From positions 1 through 32,650 of the forward strand of contig JAVHMA010000032.1 of assembly GCA_031081715.1 (NCBI GenBank): a stretch of 32,650 nucleotides of DNA, in the 5' to 3' direction. Positions 12,865-20,591 of this stretch are shown here, piece after piece; position 1 is the stretch's first letter, and each line of letters starts with the position of its first letter. The DNA comes from Armatimonadota bacterium. GTDB lineage: Bacteria > Sysuimicrobiota > Sysuimicrobiia > Sysuimicrobiales > Humicultoraceae. Both the position numbers and the translations under genes were made by a program. The notes below the pieces were generated by a model, which was given only the letters and a program-made list of their open reading frames with translations, had not been told where the DNA came from and did not search any database.

Positions 12865-13290
12865 CTAGCCGACGACCTCGATCCCCATCGAGCGGGCGGT
12901 GCCCTCGACCATGCGCATCGCGGCCTCCACGGTGGTCGCGTTGAGGTCGGGCATCTTGCGCTCGGCGATCTCCCGAACCTGCTGGCGGGTCACCCGGCCC
13001 ACCTTGGTCTTGTTGGGCTCGCCGGAGCCCTTCTCGAGCCCGGCGGCCTGGCGCAGGAGCACGGAGGCTGGCGGGGTCTTGGTCACGAAGCTGAACGTGC
13101 GGTCGGCGTAGACGGTGATCTCGACCGGCACGATCGTCCCGGCCATCCGGGCCGTCCGCTCGTTATAGGCCTTGCAGAACTCCATGATGTTGACGCCGTG
13201 CTGGCCGAGCGCCGGCCCCACCGGCGGGGCGGGGGTCGCCTTGCCCGCCGGGATCTGGAGCTTGACCATCGCGACGATCTTCTTGGCCAT
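12865..13290 (-). CDS. rplK: 50S ribosomal protein L11
   Basis: L11 binds the GTPase-associated centre of 23S rRNA. The 141-aa protein starts [20 protein letters not shown] and has the proline-rich [20 protein letters not shown] stretch to which thiopeptide antibiotics bind with rRNA. The C-terminal RNA-binding domain ends [10 protein letters not shown]. The gap to nusG is only nine bases, so the ribosome binding site of rplK (AGGAG) overlaps the nusG stop and the two are probably translationally coupled. Confidence 0.97.
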   Translation of the reverse strand: MAKKIVAMVKLQIPAGKATPAPPVGPALGQHGVNIMEFCKAYNERTARMAGTIVPVEITVYADRTFSFVTKTPPASVLLRQAAGLEKGSGEPNKTKVGRVTRQQVREIAERKMPDLNATTVEAAMRMVEGTARSMGIEVVG

Positions 13291-13299
13291 GGGCCTCTC

Positions 13300-13941
13300 C
13301 TAGAGTTTCTCCACCTGCCCGAAGTCGAGCTCCACCGGCGTCTCCCGGCCGAAGATCGACACGAGCACGCGGACCTTCTCTTTCTCCATCATGATCTCGT
13401 CCACCAGGCCGGTGAAGTCCTGGAACGGCCCGGAGGTGATGCGCACCGGCGACCCCTTCTGGTAGGTGATGCGGAACTTGGGCGTCTCGTCGCGGAGCTG
13501 CCGCAGCAGCTTGCGCACCTCGCCGTCCTCGAGCGCGATCGGCTTGGCGCCCGAGCCCACGAACCCGGTGACGCCCGGGGTGTTGCGGATCACGTACCAG
13601 GCGTCGTTCTCGAGCTCGCCCCGCTCGTCCGTCCGGACCTCCACCAGGACGTAGCCCGGGAAGATCTTCCGGTCTACCTCGCGGCGCTTGCCCCCCTTGA
13701 TCTCCTTCTCCTTCTCGGTGGGGATGAGCACCTGGAAGATCTTGTCCTTCATGTTCATGGAGGCGATGCGCCGCTCGAGGTTCGACTTCACCTTGGCCTC
13801 GTAGCCGGAGTAGGTGTGGATGACGAACCACTTGAGCCGCGGGTCGCGCGGCGTGGTCTCCTCGGGCTCGGCCGGCTCCTCGGGCGCCGGCGGCGGCTCG
13901 TCCGCGAAGAGCCCCTTGAGGGGATCGTTGATCTGCGCCAT
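13300..13941 (-). CDS. nusG: Transcription termination/antitermination factor NusG
   Basis: NusG binds the RNA polymerase clamp and affects pausing, Rho action and coupling to the ribosome. The 213-aa protein has an acidic, proline-rich N-terminal extension of about 35 residues (mostly P, E, T and D), then the NGN domain starting KWFVIHTYSGYEAKV and ending near residue 150. A KOW domain follows at about 163-213 (SPVRITSGPFQDFTGLVDEI). The extension is not needed for the fold and is common in high-GC lineages. The gene starts four bases after secE. Confidence 0.96.
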   Translation of the reverse strand: MAQINDPLKGLFADEPPPAPEEPAEPEETTPRDPRLKWFVIHTYSGYEAKVKSNLERRIASMNMKDKIFQVLIPTEKEKEIKGGKRREVDRKIFPGYVLVEVRTDERGELENDAWYVIRNTPGVTGFVGSGAKPIALEDGEVRKLLRQLRDETPKFRITYQKGSPVRITSGPFQDFTGLVDEIMMEKEKVRVLVSIFGRETPVELDFGQVEKL

Positions 13942-13945
13942 CGCC

Positions 13946-14230
13946 CTACGGCCCGCCGGGCGGCAGGAGCCAGCGCTTCACGATCACGGTGAACAGGTAG
14001 TCGAAGGCCCCGAGATAGACGGCGAGCAGCAACAGGACCACCAGCACCACCACCGACATGCGCACCAGCTCGGTGCGCGTGGGCCAGTCGACGCGTCGCA
14101 GCTCGGTCGCCACCTCCCGCAGGTATGTGACGACCCGCTCCACGACCGCCGGCATTCGCCGCGATGCCGCGGCGCGCGCGGCGCGCGGCGCGGGCCGTGC
14201 CGTGACCTTCACGTCGGTTGTCCGCGCCAT
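13946..14230 (-). CDS. secE: Preprotein translocase subunit SecE
   Basis: SecE is the clamp subunit of the SecYEG channel in the inner membrane. The 94-aa protein has a basic N-terminal region, the conserved amphipathic stretch YLREVATELRRVDWPTRTEL, and one membrane helix (about residues 58-80, VVVLVVLLLLAVYLGAF). That is the single-helix form typical outside the enterobacteria. The ATG at 14230 has GGGAGG six bases upstream. An in-frame ATG at 14251 lacks a ribosome binding site. The gene is too short to be obvious inside the longer frame that surrounds it. Confidence 0.95.
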   Translation of the reverse strand: MARTTDVKVTARPAPRAARAAASRRMPAVVERVVTYLREVATELRRVDWPTRTELVRMSVVVLVVLLLLAVYLGAFDYLFTVIVKRWLLPPGGP

Positions 14231-14291
14231 GCTCGCCTCCCGGGCGGCCATCGCCCAAAAAAAAAGACCCCTCGGCGGCCCGTGCGCGCCT

Positions 14292-14322
14292 AGTATAGCA
14301 CGGTCGCGCCCTCGGCTGTCAA
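14292..14322 (-). promoter_or_regulatory. Promoter for secE-nusG-rplK-rplA
   Basis: Minus strand: TTGACA (14322-14317), a 19-base spacer, and TATACT (14297-14292) preceded by TGC, an extended -10. The long spacer is offset by the extended -10. It lies ten bases after the stop of the CsgG-like gene. The leader of about 55 bases carries a run of nine T (14265-14257). Confidence 0.75.
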
Positions 14323-14331
14323 ACCCTGGCG

Positions 14332-14877
14332 CTAGGGCACGATGCGGCGGGCCGCGTCGCGGACCGCGCACTCCATCGCCAGCACCGCCGGCGCCAGGGT
14401 GTGGCAGATGAACGTGTCCTGGAACAGGTTCACCCGCGTCGTGACGTCCAGCAGACGGATGTCCACGTCCACCCGCGCCGAGATGTGTCCGAAGCCCGGC
14501 GCGGGGTCCTCGCGCTCGCGCTCGACCATCAAGAAGGTCACGCGGCCCGTGATGACCGCGTCCGCGCCCAGCGCCTGCCCGAGGGCCACCGTCCGGGTCG
14601 GGCTGATGAGTTCCCGGGCGGTCGTGCCCTGTCGGCGCATCTCCTCGGCCACGCGCGCGGGCGGGATGACCTGGAACGCCGCCCGGGCCACCAGCTCGCT
14701 CAGACGTCGGGCGCCATAGGCGGCCACGTCCCGGGAGAACGCAGCGTCGTCCGCGAACGGTGCCACCGCGATCACGCGGACCCGCGCCAGGTCCGCTCGG
14801 GCCGGCCCCGCCGCCACGCCGCCGGGCAAGAGCGCCGCCGCCAGCGCCAGCGCCGCCGTCAGCCACGCGCGCCTCAT
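14332..14877 (-). CDS. Exported protein with a CsgG/LpoB-like domain
   Basis: This is a 181-aa protein with a signal peptide: MRR, a hydrophobic stretch (AWLTAALALAAALLPGG) and a likely cleavage after GPARA. There is no lipobox cysteine. The mature part resembles the small domain shared by CsgG, LpoB and TolB-N-like envelope proteins: RVIAVAPFADD, then YGARRLSELVARAAFQVIPP, then LGQALGADAVITGRVTFL. Proteins of this group act in the periplasm or outer membrane, but the role here is unknown. It is the last gene of the glk-pgl-gnd-pgi-aldolase run, with GAGGGGG nine bases before its ATG. The assignment rests on pattern similarity and is moderate. Confidence 0.6.
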   Translation of the reverse strand: MRRAWLTAALALAAALLPGGVAAGPARADLARVRVIAVAPFADDAAFSRDVAAYGARRLSELVARAAFQVIPPARVAEEMRRQGTTARELISPTRTVALGQALGADAVITGRVTFLMVEREREDPAPGFGHISARVDVDIRLLDVTTRVNLFQDTFICHTLAPAVLAMECAVRDAARRIVP

Positions 14878-14900
14878 CGTGGACGCCCCCTCGCCCGCGA

Positions 14901-15815
14901 TCAGTGGGTCCGTGCGCCTTCGAAGACGTCCACCCACGTGCGGTAGTTCCGGGCGATCTCCTCGACCGCGGCCTCGCGCGACTGCCGCCCGGCCCGCCAC
15001 TCGACCAGCGCGTGCCAGAAGGTGGTGCGCCCGACCGCGAACCCGATGAACCCGGGCACGCCGGCCGCGGTGGTCAGCCACTCGTGCACCTTCTTGTCGT
15101 CTTCGCCGCGGCCGAGAATGATGCAGCCGACCGCCTCCCGGCCGCCCCGCCGGGCGGCGGCGGCCACCCGCACGCAGTCGTCCCGGCGGTCCAGTCCCTC
15201 GATCTTCCACACGTCCGGCTCCACCCCCGCGTCTTGCAGTGCGTGGATCGCCTCCACCATGAGCGCCGGCCGGATGTCGCGGTCGTAGGCCTTCTTGTCC
15301 CCACCGACACGGTCGAGTTGCGCCTTCTCCGCGGGCACCAGCAGCTCGAACATGAAGCGCCGCCCCGTGCGGCGCAGGTAGTCCGACAGCCGGCGCAGGC
15401 GGCCGGCCTGGCGTGCGTTCATCGCGGCGTCGCCGGCGGGGTTGTAGCGGACCAGCACCTTGCAGAACGTGGGGTTCATCGCCTCGATGTGGCGGTCGAA
15501 CTCCTCGCCGTACTCGAAGTCGAACTCGTCCTGCCCGCTCTTCTCGGCCGGGCAGGCGGTGATGAACCCCGCTGCCGCAGCGTCGCGGAGGATCGCGGCG
15601 CCGAACTGCTCGTCCACCAGGATGCCCGAGCGGTCGCGCGGGACGCCGGCGGCGATGGCGGCCTTGAACCCGTCGTAGATCACAGCCTTCGCCGCGGCGA
15701 TCTCCGCGGTCTGCTCGGCGGTGAGCGCGCCCTTCCAACCAAAAAGGCCGGTCTGGAACGACCCTCGATGGTCGAAGGGCAACACGTAGAGCGGCTTGCT
15801 GTATCCGTGCGTCAT
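14901..15815 (-). CDS. DUF2090 aldolase, probable 2-deoxy-5-keto-gluconate-6-phosphate aldolase
   Basis: This is a 304-aa TIM-barrel protein of the DUF2090 family (PF09863), which is also the C-terminal domain of some IolC kinases. The signature LPFDHRGSFQTGLFGW lies at residues 12-27. Conserved lysines K119 (FCKVLVRYNP) and K204 (DVWKIEGL) are candidates for the Schiff base, K204 by analogy with tagatose-bisphosphate aldolase. In the inositol pathway such an enzyme splits 2-deoxy-5-keto-gluconate 6-phosphate into malonate semialdehyde and dihydroxyacetone phosphate. That fits iolB, iolD and the iolE-like gene 11-15 kb away, though the kinase IolC is not in the window. GGAGGA lies six bases before the ATG. 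It could act on another keto-sugar phosphate. Confidence 0.75.
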   Translation of the reverse strand: MTHGYSKPLYVLPFDHRGSFQTGLFGWKGALTAEQTAEIAAAKAVIYDGFKAAIAAGVPRDRSGILVDEQFGAAILRDAAAAGFITACPAEKSGQDEFDFEYGEEFDRHIEAMNPTFCKVLVRYNPAGDAAMNARQAGRLRRLSDYLRRTGRRFMFELLVPAEKAQLDRVGGDKKAYDRDIRPALMVEAIHALQDAGVEPDVWKIEGLDRRDDCVRVAAAARRGGREAVGCIILGRGEDDKKVHEWLTTAAGVPGFIGFAVGRTTFWHALVEWRAGRQSREAAVEEIARNYRTWVDVFEGARTH

Positions 15816-15848
15816 GGCCGTCCTCCGATCTCCCGGTGCCTACCCGGC

Positions 15849-17552
15849 TCACGATTCCGGTTCCGCGCCCGCGCGACGATCCCCTCCAGCCCGCCCGGCG
15901 CGAAGCCGCCGGTAGCGGCGGATCAGCGCGTTCGTGGAGCTGTCGTGGCCCAGCGCCGGCTCACCGGGCGCCGTCAGCTCCGGGGCGATCCGGCGGGCCA
16001 GGGCCTTGCCGAGCTCGACCCCCCACTGGTCGAACGGGTTGATGTCCCAGATCGTGGCCTGGACGAAGACGCTATGCTCGTAGAGGGCGACCAGCGCGCC
16101 CAGCGTGAAAGGATCGAGGCGCTCGGCGAGCAGCACGCTGGAGGGCCGGTTGCCGGCGAACGTCCGGTGGGCGACCAGGGCCTCGGGGGTACCCGCCGCG
16201 CGGACCTCGTCGGCCGTCTGGCCAAACGCCAGCGCCTCGGCCTGCGCCAGCATGCTGGCGATCAGCAGGTCGTGGTGCCCGGGCAGCGGGTAGGCGGACC
16301 GGGCGAACGCGATGAAGTCGCAGGGCACCAGGCGCGTCCCCTGGTGGAGGAGCTGGAAGAAGGAGTGCTGGCCGTTCGTGCCGGGCTCCCCCCACACGAT
16401 GGGCCCGGTCGCGTAGGGGACCGGCGCCCCGGCGTGGGTGACCGACTTGCCGTTGCTCTCCATGCACAGCTGCTGGAGATAGGCGGGCAGCCGGCGCAGC
16501 GACTGATCGTAGGGAATCACCGCTAGCGTCTGTGCCCCCAGGAAGGTCGTGCACCAGACGGCGAGCAGCCCCGACAGGACTGGCAGGTTGCAGGCGAACG
16601 GTGCGGTCCGGAAGTGCTCGTCCATGGCGTGGAACCCGTCCAGCATCGCGCGGAAGTGCGCTGGGCCGACCGCGAGCATCACCGCGAGCCCGACCGCCGA
16701 GCCCATCGAGTAGCGGCCGCCAACCCAATCCCAGAAGCCGAAGACGCGGTCGGGCGCGATCCCGAAACGCGCCGTGGCCTCGGTGTTGGCGGAGACGGCG
16801 ACGACGTGCCTGGCCACCGCGCCCGCGTCCCCGAGCCCGGCAGTCAACCAGCGCCGCGCGGTGTGCGCGTTGGTCATGGTTTCCAACGTCGTAAATGTCT
16901 TGGAGACGACGATGACCAGGGTCTCGGCGGGATCGAGGTCGCGGGTGGCCTCGGCGAAGTCCGCGCCGTCCACGTTCGAGACGAAGCGGACGGTGAGATC
17001 GCGGCGGCTGTAGGGCCGCAGGGCCTCGCACGCCATGGCCGGCCCCAGGTCGGAGCCGCCGATCCCGATGTTCACCACGTGGCGGATCGGCCGGCCAGTC
17101 CACCCCCGCCAGGCGCCGTCGCGCACCGCGTCCGCGAAGGTGGCCATCCGGTCCAAGACCGCGTGCACGTCGGGAACGACGTCGTGCCCCTCCACCATGA
17201 AGCGCCGGTTGCGCGGCGCGCGCAGCGCGACGTGCAGGGCGGCGCGGCCCTCGGTGGTGTTGACCGGCTCGCCCCGGAACATCGCGTCGATCCGGCCGCG
17301 CAGGTCGCACGCCTCGGCGAGCGCGAGCAGCCGCGCGAGCGTCTCCTGGGTGACCCGCTGCTTGGCATAGTCCAGGTAGATCCCGGCGGCCTCGGCGGCG
17401 AGCCGCTCGCCCCGGCCCGGATCCGCGGCGAACAGCGCGCGCAGGTGCAGATCGCGCACCTCGCGCGCGTGGGCGGCCAGGGCCGCCCAGGCCGGGAGCG
17501 CGGACCGCGGCGCGCCGGCCGCGGGCGGGACGCGGTCAGGATCGCGGTGCAT
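15849..17552 (-). CDS. pgi: Glucose-6-phosphate isomerase
   Basis: This enzyme interconverts glucose 6-phosphate and fructose 6-phosphate in glycolysis and gluconeogenesis. The 567-aa protein is of the long (E. coli) type. Motifs are complete: [32 protein letters not shown], the signature [19 protein letters not shown] with the catalytic Glu and His, and [14 protein letters not shown] with the catalytic Lys. The ATG at 17552 overlaps the end of gnd by 17 bases. The frame stays open upstream but shows no similarity. It follows gnd and precedes the aldolase by 33 bases. Confidence 0.95.
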   Translation of the reverse strand: MHRDPDRVPPAAGAPRSALPAWAALAAHAREVRDLHLRALFAADPGRGERLAAEAAGIYLDYAKQRVTQETLARLLALAEACDLRGRIDAMFRGEPVNTTEGRAALHVALRAPRNRRFMVEGHDVVPDVHAVLDRMATFADAVRDGAWRGWTGRPIRHVVNIGIGGSDLGPAMACEALRPYSRRDLTVRFVSNVDGADFAEATRDLDPAETLVIVVSKTFTTLETMTNAHTARRWLTAGLGDAGAVARHVVAVSANTEATARFGIAPDRVFGFWDWVGGRYSMGSAVGLAVMLAVGPAHFRAMLDGFHAMDEHFRTAPFACNLPVLSGLLAVWCTTFLGAQTLAVIPYDQSLRRLPAYLQQLCMESNGKSVTHAGAPVPYATGPIVWGEPGTNGQHSFFQLLHQGTRLVPCDFIAFARSAYPLPGHHDLLIASMLAQAEALAFGQTADEVRAAGTPEALVAHRTFAGNRPSSVLLAERLDPFTLGALVALYEHSVFVQATIWDINPFDQWGVELGKALARRIAPELTAPGEPALGHDSSTNALIRRYRRLRAGRAGGDRRAGAEPES

Positions 17553-18561
17553 CGGCCTCGCGCTCCTCGTGCCCGCCGAACTCGCGACGAAGCGCGGAGA
17601 GCAGACGGTTCGCGAAGTCGTCCTCGCCGCGGGAGGCGAACCGCGCGAACAGCGCCGTGGCCAGCACGGGCGCCGGGACCGACGCGTCCACGGCTGTGGC
17701 CACCGTCCACCGCCCCTCACCCGAGTCGGAGACGCGGCCGGCGAGCCCCTCCAGCTCCGGGCTGCGCGCCAGGGCCGCCGCGGTCAGGTCGAGCAGCCAG
17801 GAGGCGATGACGCTCCCGCGGCGCCACACCTCGGCGACCTCCGCCAGGTCGAGCGCGTACTGGTAGTGCTCGGGGTGGCGCAGCGGCGCGGTCTCGGCGT
17901 CCGCGGCGCGCGCGGCGCGGCCGGCGCCGGCGTGGTGCAGCAGGTTGAACCCCTCGGCGTAGGCGGCCATCAGCCCGTACTCGATGCCGTTGTGGACCAT
18001 CTTCACGAAGTGCCCGGCGCCGGCGGGCCCGCAGTGCAGGTAGCCGAGGTCGGCGGTGCTGCCCCCCCGCCTCCCCGGGGTTGGGGGCGCGGCGTCGGCG
18101 CCGGGCGCGAGCTCGGCGAAGATCGGGTCGAGGCGTCGCACGGGTTCGGCCTCACCCCCGATCATCAGGCAGTAGCCTCGCTCCAGCCCCCAGACCCCGC
18201 CGCTCACCCCGACGTCGAGGTAGTACACGCCCCGCGCCCCGGCCTGCCGCGCGCGCCGGATGTCGTCGTGGTAGTGACTGTTCCCGCCGTCCACCACGAC
18301 GTCGCCGGGCGCGAGCAGCGGCAGCAGCTGGCCGAGGGTGTCCTCCACGGCCGCGGCCGGAACCATGAGCCAGACCGCGCGCGGCGGCGCCAGGCGCGCC
18401 ACCAGGTCGGCGAGCGAGGCGACCGTGATCATGCCGTCGCGCTCCAGCACCTCGACGCCCCGGCGGCTCCGCGAGAAGCCCACGCAGGCGCAGCCGGCAC
18501 GCAGCAGGCGCCGCACCATGTTGCCGCCCATCCGTCCCAATCCCACCATGCCAAGCTGCAT
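17536..18561 (-). CDS. gnd: 6-phosphogluconate dehydrogenase, decarboxylating (short GndA/YqeC type)
   Basis: The enzyme converts 6-phosphogluconate to ribulose 5-phosphate and CO2 with reduction of NAD(P). The 341-aa protein is of the short, mostly NAD-dependent type. It has the Rossmann start [20 protein letters not shown], the substrate site [21 protein letters not shown], and the catalytic segment [18 protein letters not shown] with the conserved Lys and Asn. A Gly/Pro/Ala-rich insert of about 15 residues precedes [11 protein letters not shown]. The ATG directly follows the pgl stop (TGAATG). No glucose-6-phosphate dehydrogenase gene (zwf) is in the window. Confidence 0.93.
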   Translation of the reverse strand: MQLGMVGLGRMGGNMVRRLLRAGCACVGFSRSRRGVEVLERDGMITVASLADLVARLAPPRAVWLMVPAAAVEDTLGQLLPLLAPGDVVVDGGNSHYHDDIRRARQAGARGVYYLDVGVSGGVWGLERGYCLMIGGEAEPVRRLDPIFAELAPGADAAPPTPGRRGGSTADLGYLHCGPAGAGHFVKMVHNGIEYGLMAAYAEGFNLLHHAGAGRAARAADAETAPLRHPEHYQYALDLAEVAEVWRRGSVIASWLLDLTAAALARSPELEGLAGRVSDSGEGRWTVATAVDASVPAPVLATALFARFASRGEDDFANRLLSALRREFGGHEEREADAPRS

Positions 18562-19362
18562 TCAGCGCCTCCCTCGCCCGCCCGCCCGGCCGCGCGACCG
18601 TAGTCCGGCCGCGGCCGCGGCGTCCACCATCCAGCGCACGGTGCCCCGCGCCGGCGCGATCGCCTGCGCGGGGAGGACCTCCGGCTGCCGGGGCCCGCGC
18701 AGCACGTCACGCAGCCGGCGTGCCTTCGCACCGCCGGCGACCAGGAACAGCACCTGCGAGGCGGCGTTGAGGATCACCGGCGTCAGGGTGAGGCGCGCCG
18801 GCGGCTCCGCCGGAACCCTCTGGGGCAGGACCCACCGAACCCGTTCGCGCACGGCGCTGCCGCCGGGGAAGAGCGAAGCGAGGTGCCCATCGCGGCCCAT
18901 GCCCAGCAGCACGAGGTCGAAGCCTGCCCCCGGCGGCGCGTCGCGCCGCGCCCCGGGCGCGGCGAAGCGTCGGCGCAGCAGTGCCTCGTAGGCCGCGGCC
19001 GCCCGCGCGGGCCGCGCCTCGCCGCGCATCCGGTGCACCTGCGCCGGCGGCACGGGCACCGCGTCGAGCAGCGCCTCGCGCGCGGCGCGGAAGTTGCTGC
19101 GGGGATCGTCGGGCGGTACGCAGCGCTCGTCGCCCCAGAACACGTGGACGCAGCGCCAGTCGATGACCCCGGGGGGGACCGCCGCGAGCCGGCGGTAGAG
19201 CGGCCGCGGCGTGGCCCCGCCGGCCAGGGCGATGGTGAAGCAGCCCCGCGCGCGAATCGCGCGGCGGGCGAGCGCGGCGACGCGCGCGGCGGCGGCGCGG
19301 ACCAGGGCGTGGCGGTCGGGCAGCACCTCCACGAGCCGGCGCGCGCGCCGCGCGCGGCTCAC
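18562..19362 (-). CDS. pgl: 6-phosphogluconolactonase
   Basis: This hydrolyses 6-phosphogluconolactone, the step before Gnd. The 266-aa protein is of the DevB/NagB-like type: IALAGGATPRPLYRRLA, then HVFWGDERCVPPDDPRSNFR, then LVLLGMGRDGHLASLFPG. I start it at GTG 19362 because that codon overlaps the glk stop (GTGA), a common sign of translational coupling. No strong ribosome binding site is visible. Very Arg/Ala-rich ends are typical of this GC content. Confidence 0.88.
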   Translation of the reverse strand: MSRARRARRLVEVLPDRHALVRAAAARVAALARRAIRARGCFTIALAGGATPRPLYRRLAAVPPGVIDWRCVHVFWGDERCVPPDDPRSNFRAAREALLDAVPVPPAQVHRMRGEARPARAAAAYEALLRRRFAAPGARRDAPPGAGFDLVLLGMGRDGHLASLFPGGSAVRERVRWVLPQRVPAEPPARLTLTPVILNAASQVLFLVAGGAKARRLRDVLRGPRQPEVLPAQAIAPARGTVRWMVDAAAAAGLRSRGRAGGRGRR

Positions 19363-20366
19363 GTCCCGGCCACCGGCACGCCCGCCAGCTCGAAGCCACG
19401 CCGGGCCGCGCCCAGCAGCGCCACACGGGGGTTCGTGATCGCGTGCACCGGCATGCGACCGAGCAGGCCGGCGTAGCGATCCTTGCGCACGAACGCCCGC
19501 ATGAAACCGCGATCGAGCGCAGGACCGATGGCGGTCACCATCCCGCCCGCGAGGTACACCCCGCCAGTGGCGAGCACCTTCAGCGCCAGGTTGCCGGCCT
19601 CGGCGCCGAGCGCATCCACGAAGAGCGCGAGCGCCGCCTGGCACAGTCGGCTCGGCGCCCGCGCGTCGCGCGCTGCCTCGATGATCGCACGCGTGCGGTC
19701 CGGCGCGGCCGCGATCGCCGCGGTGACCTCGGGGCGCTCGGGCTCCGCCCCCCGGGCCAGGAGGAAGTCGTAGACATTGGACAGGCCCAGCCCGGACGCG
19801 ACGCGCTCGACGCTGACGTGCTCGATGCGCGCGCGCAGGAAGCGCAGCAGCTCGACCTGCAGCTCGTCGGCCGGCGCGAAGTCCGCGTGCCCGCCCTCGG
19901 AGGGGTGCGCCCGGTGGCGCGTCCCGTCCCAGGTGAGAAACGCCTGGCCGAGCCCGGTGCCCGGGGCGATGACCGCGAGCGCGCCGCCGGGTGCCGGCAC
20001 GCCGGCATGGAGCGTGCGCACATCGTCGGGACCGAGGTGGGGAATCGCGTGGGCGACGGCCTCCAGGTCGTTCAGGAGGTCAACGGCGGCCACACCGAGC
20101 CTGGCCGCCAGCGACGCGGCGTCCACGACCCAGGGCAGGTTGGTGAGCTCGACCCGGCCGCCGACGACCGGACCGGCGACGGCGATGCAGGCACGCTCGA
20201 CGCCCAGTCCGGTTCGCGCCAGAAACGCGCCCACGGCCGCCTCCAGGTCCGCGAACGCCGCGCTCGCGATCCGCTCATAGGCCACGGGCGCGCGGAGGTC
20301 GCCGCCGTCGACAAAGACGGCGAGGTCGGTCTTCGTCCCGCCGACGTCGCCGACCAGGAGCAGCAT
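19359..20366 (-). CDS. glk: Glucokinase
   Basis: This phosphorylates glucose with ATP. The 335-aa protein belongs to the Glk (PF02685) family: phosphate-1 motif GDVGGTKTDLAVF at the N-terminus, LNDLEAVAHAI with the catalytic Asp, GTGLGQAFLT, and the sugar-binding segment HPSEGGHADFAP. The C-terminus has GGVYLAGGM. It heads the glk-pgl-gnd-pgi run, with AGGGA before the ATG, about 60 bases beyond the tRNA-Trp terminator. I see no clear promoter between the two, so transcription may begin in an unusual site or read through from tRNA-Trp. Confidence 0.92.
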   Translation of the reverse strand: MLLLVGDVGGTKTDLAVFVDGGDLRAPVAYERIASAAFADLEAAVGAFLARTGLGVERACIAVAGPVVGGRVELTNLPWVVDAASLAARLGVAAVDLLNDLEAVAHAIPHLGPDDVRTLHAGVPAPGGALAVIAPGTGLGQAFLTWDGTRHRAHPSEGGHADFAPADELQVELLRFLRARIEHVSVERVASGLGLSNVYDFLLARGAEPERPEVTAAIAAAPDRTRAIIEAARDARAPSRLCQAALALFVDALGAEAGNLALKVLATGGVYLAGGMVTAIGPALDRGFMRAFVRKDRYAGLLGRMPVHAITNPRVALLGAARRGFELAGVPVAGT

Positions 20367-20423
20367 CGCGTCCCTCGCCCGACCGGCTTCCGGGCCGGCC
20401 TACGTTGCCCGGAGAAACACGCG

Positions 20424-20448
20424 GTGGGGAGGCCGGAGGCCTCCCCAC
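20424..20448 (-). terminator. Terminator hairpin after tRNA-Trp
   Basis: GTGGGGAGGCC (20424-20434) and GGCCTCCCCAC (20438-20448) form a perfect 11-bp stem with a 3-base loop, three bases beyond the tRNA CCA end. The T-run after it is short (CGCGTGTTTCTCC), so termination may be partial. Confidence 0.7.
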
Positions 20449-20451
20449 ATC

Positions 20452-20528
20452 TGGCAGGGGCGGAGGGATTCGAACCCCCAACACGCGGTTTTGGAGACCG
20501 CTGCTCTACCAATTGGAGCTACGCCCCT
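20452..20528 (-). tRNA. trnW: tRNA-Trp (anticodon CCA)
   Basis: The tRNA runs from 20528 down to 20452 and includes an encoded CCA. Acceptor stem AGGGGCG/CGCCCCT, D stem GCTC/GAGC, anticodon stem GCGGT/ACCGC with loop CTCCAAA (anticodon CCA), and T arm GGGGG-TTCGAAT-CCCTC are all formed, with G as discriminator base. It lies between rpmG and secE, a known position for tRNA-Trp. Confidence 0.97.
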
Positions 20529-20542
20529 GCGGTCCGCGATCT

Positions 20543-20571
20543 ATTATAGGCAACGATCAGGCAGGCCGCAA
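20543..20571 (-). promoter_or_regulatory. Promoter of tRNA-Trp
   Basis: Minus strand: TTGCGG (20571-20566), 17-base spacer, perfect TATAAT (20548-20543). The predicted start near 20536 lies eight bases before the tRNA 5' end. Confidence 0.8.
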
Positions 20572-20591
20572 CCGCCTCTGCGCCGCGTGGG

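Noticed and set aside
14231-14866. A 306-aa frame with SecE at its C-terminus
   Set aside because: The added part is a shadow of the CsgG-like gene and crosses the secE promoter. SecE begins at 14230.
20452-20528. tRNA-Trp as an integration site for a mobile island
   Set aside because: tRNA 3' ends often serve as attachment sites, but I see no integrase, no second copy of the tRNA end in the window and no mobile genes. The tRNA also has its own promoter and terminator.
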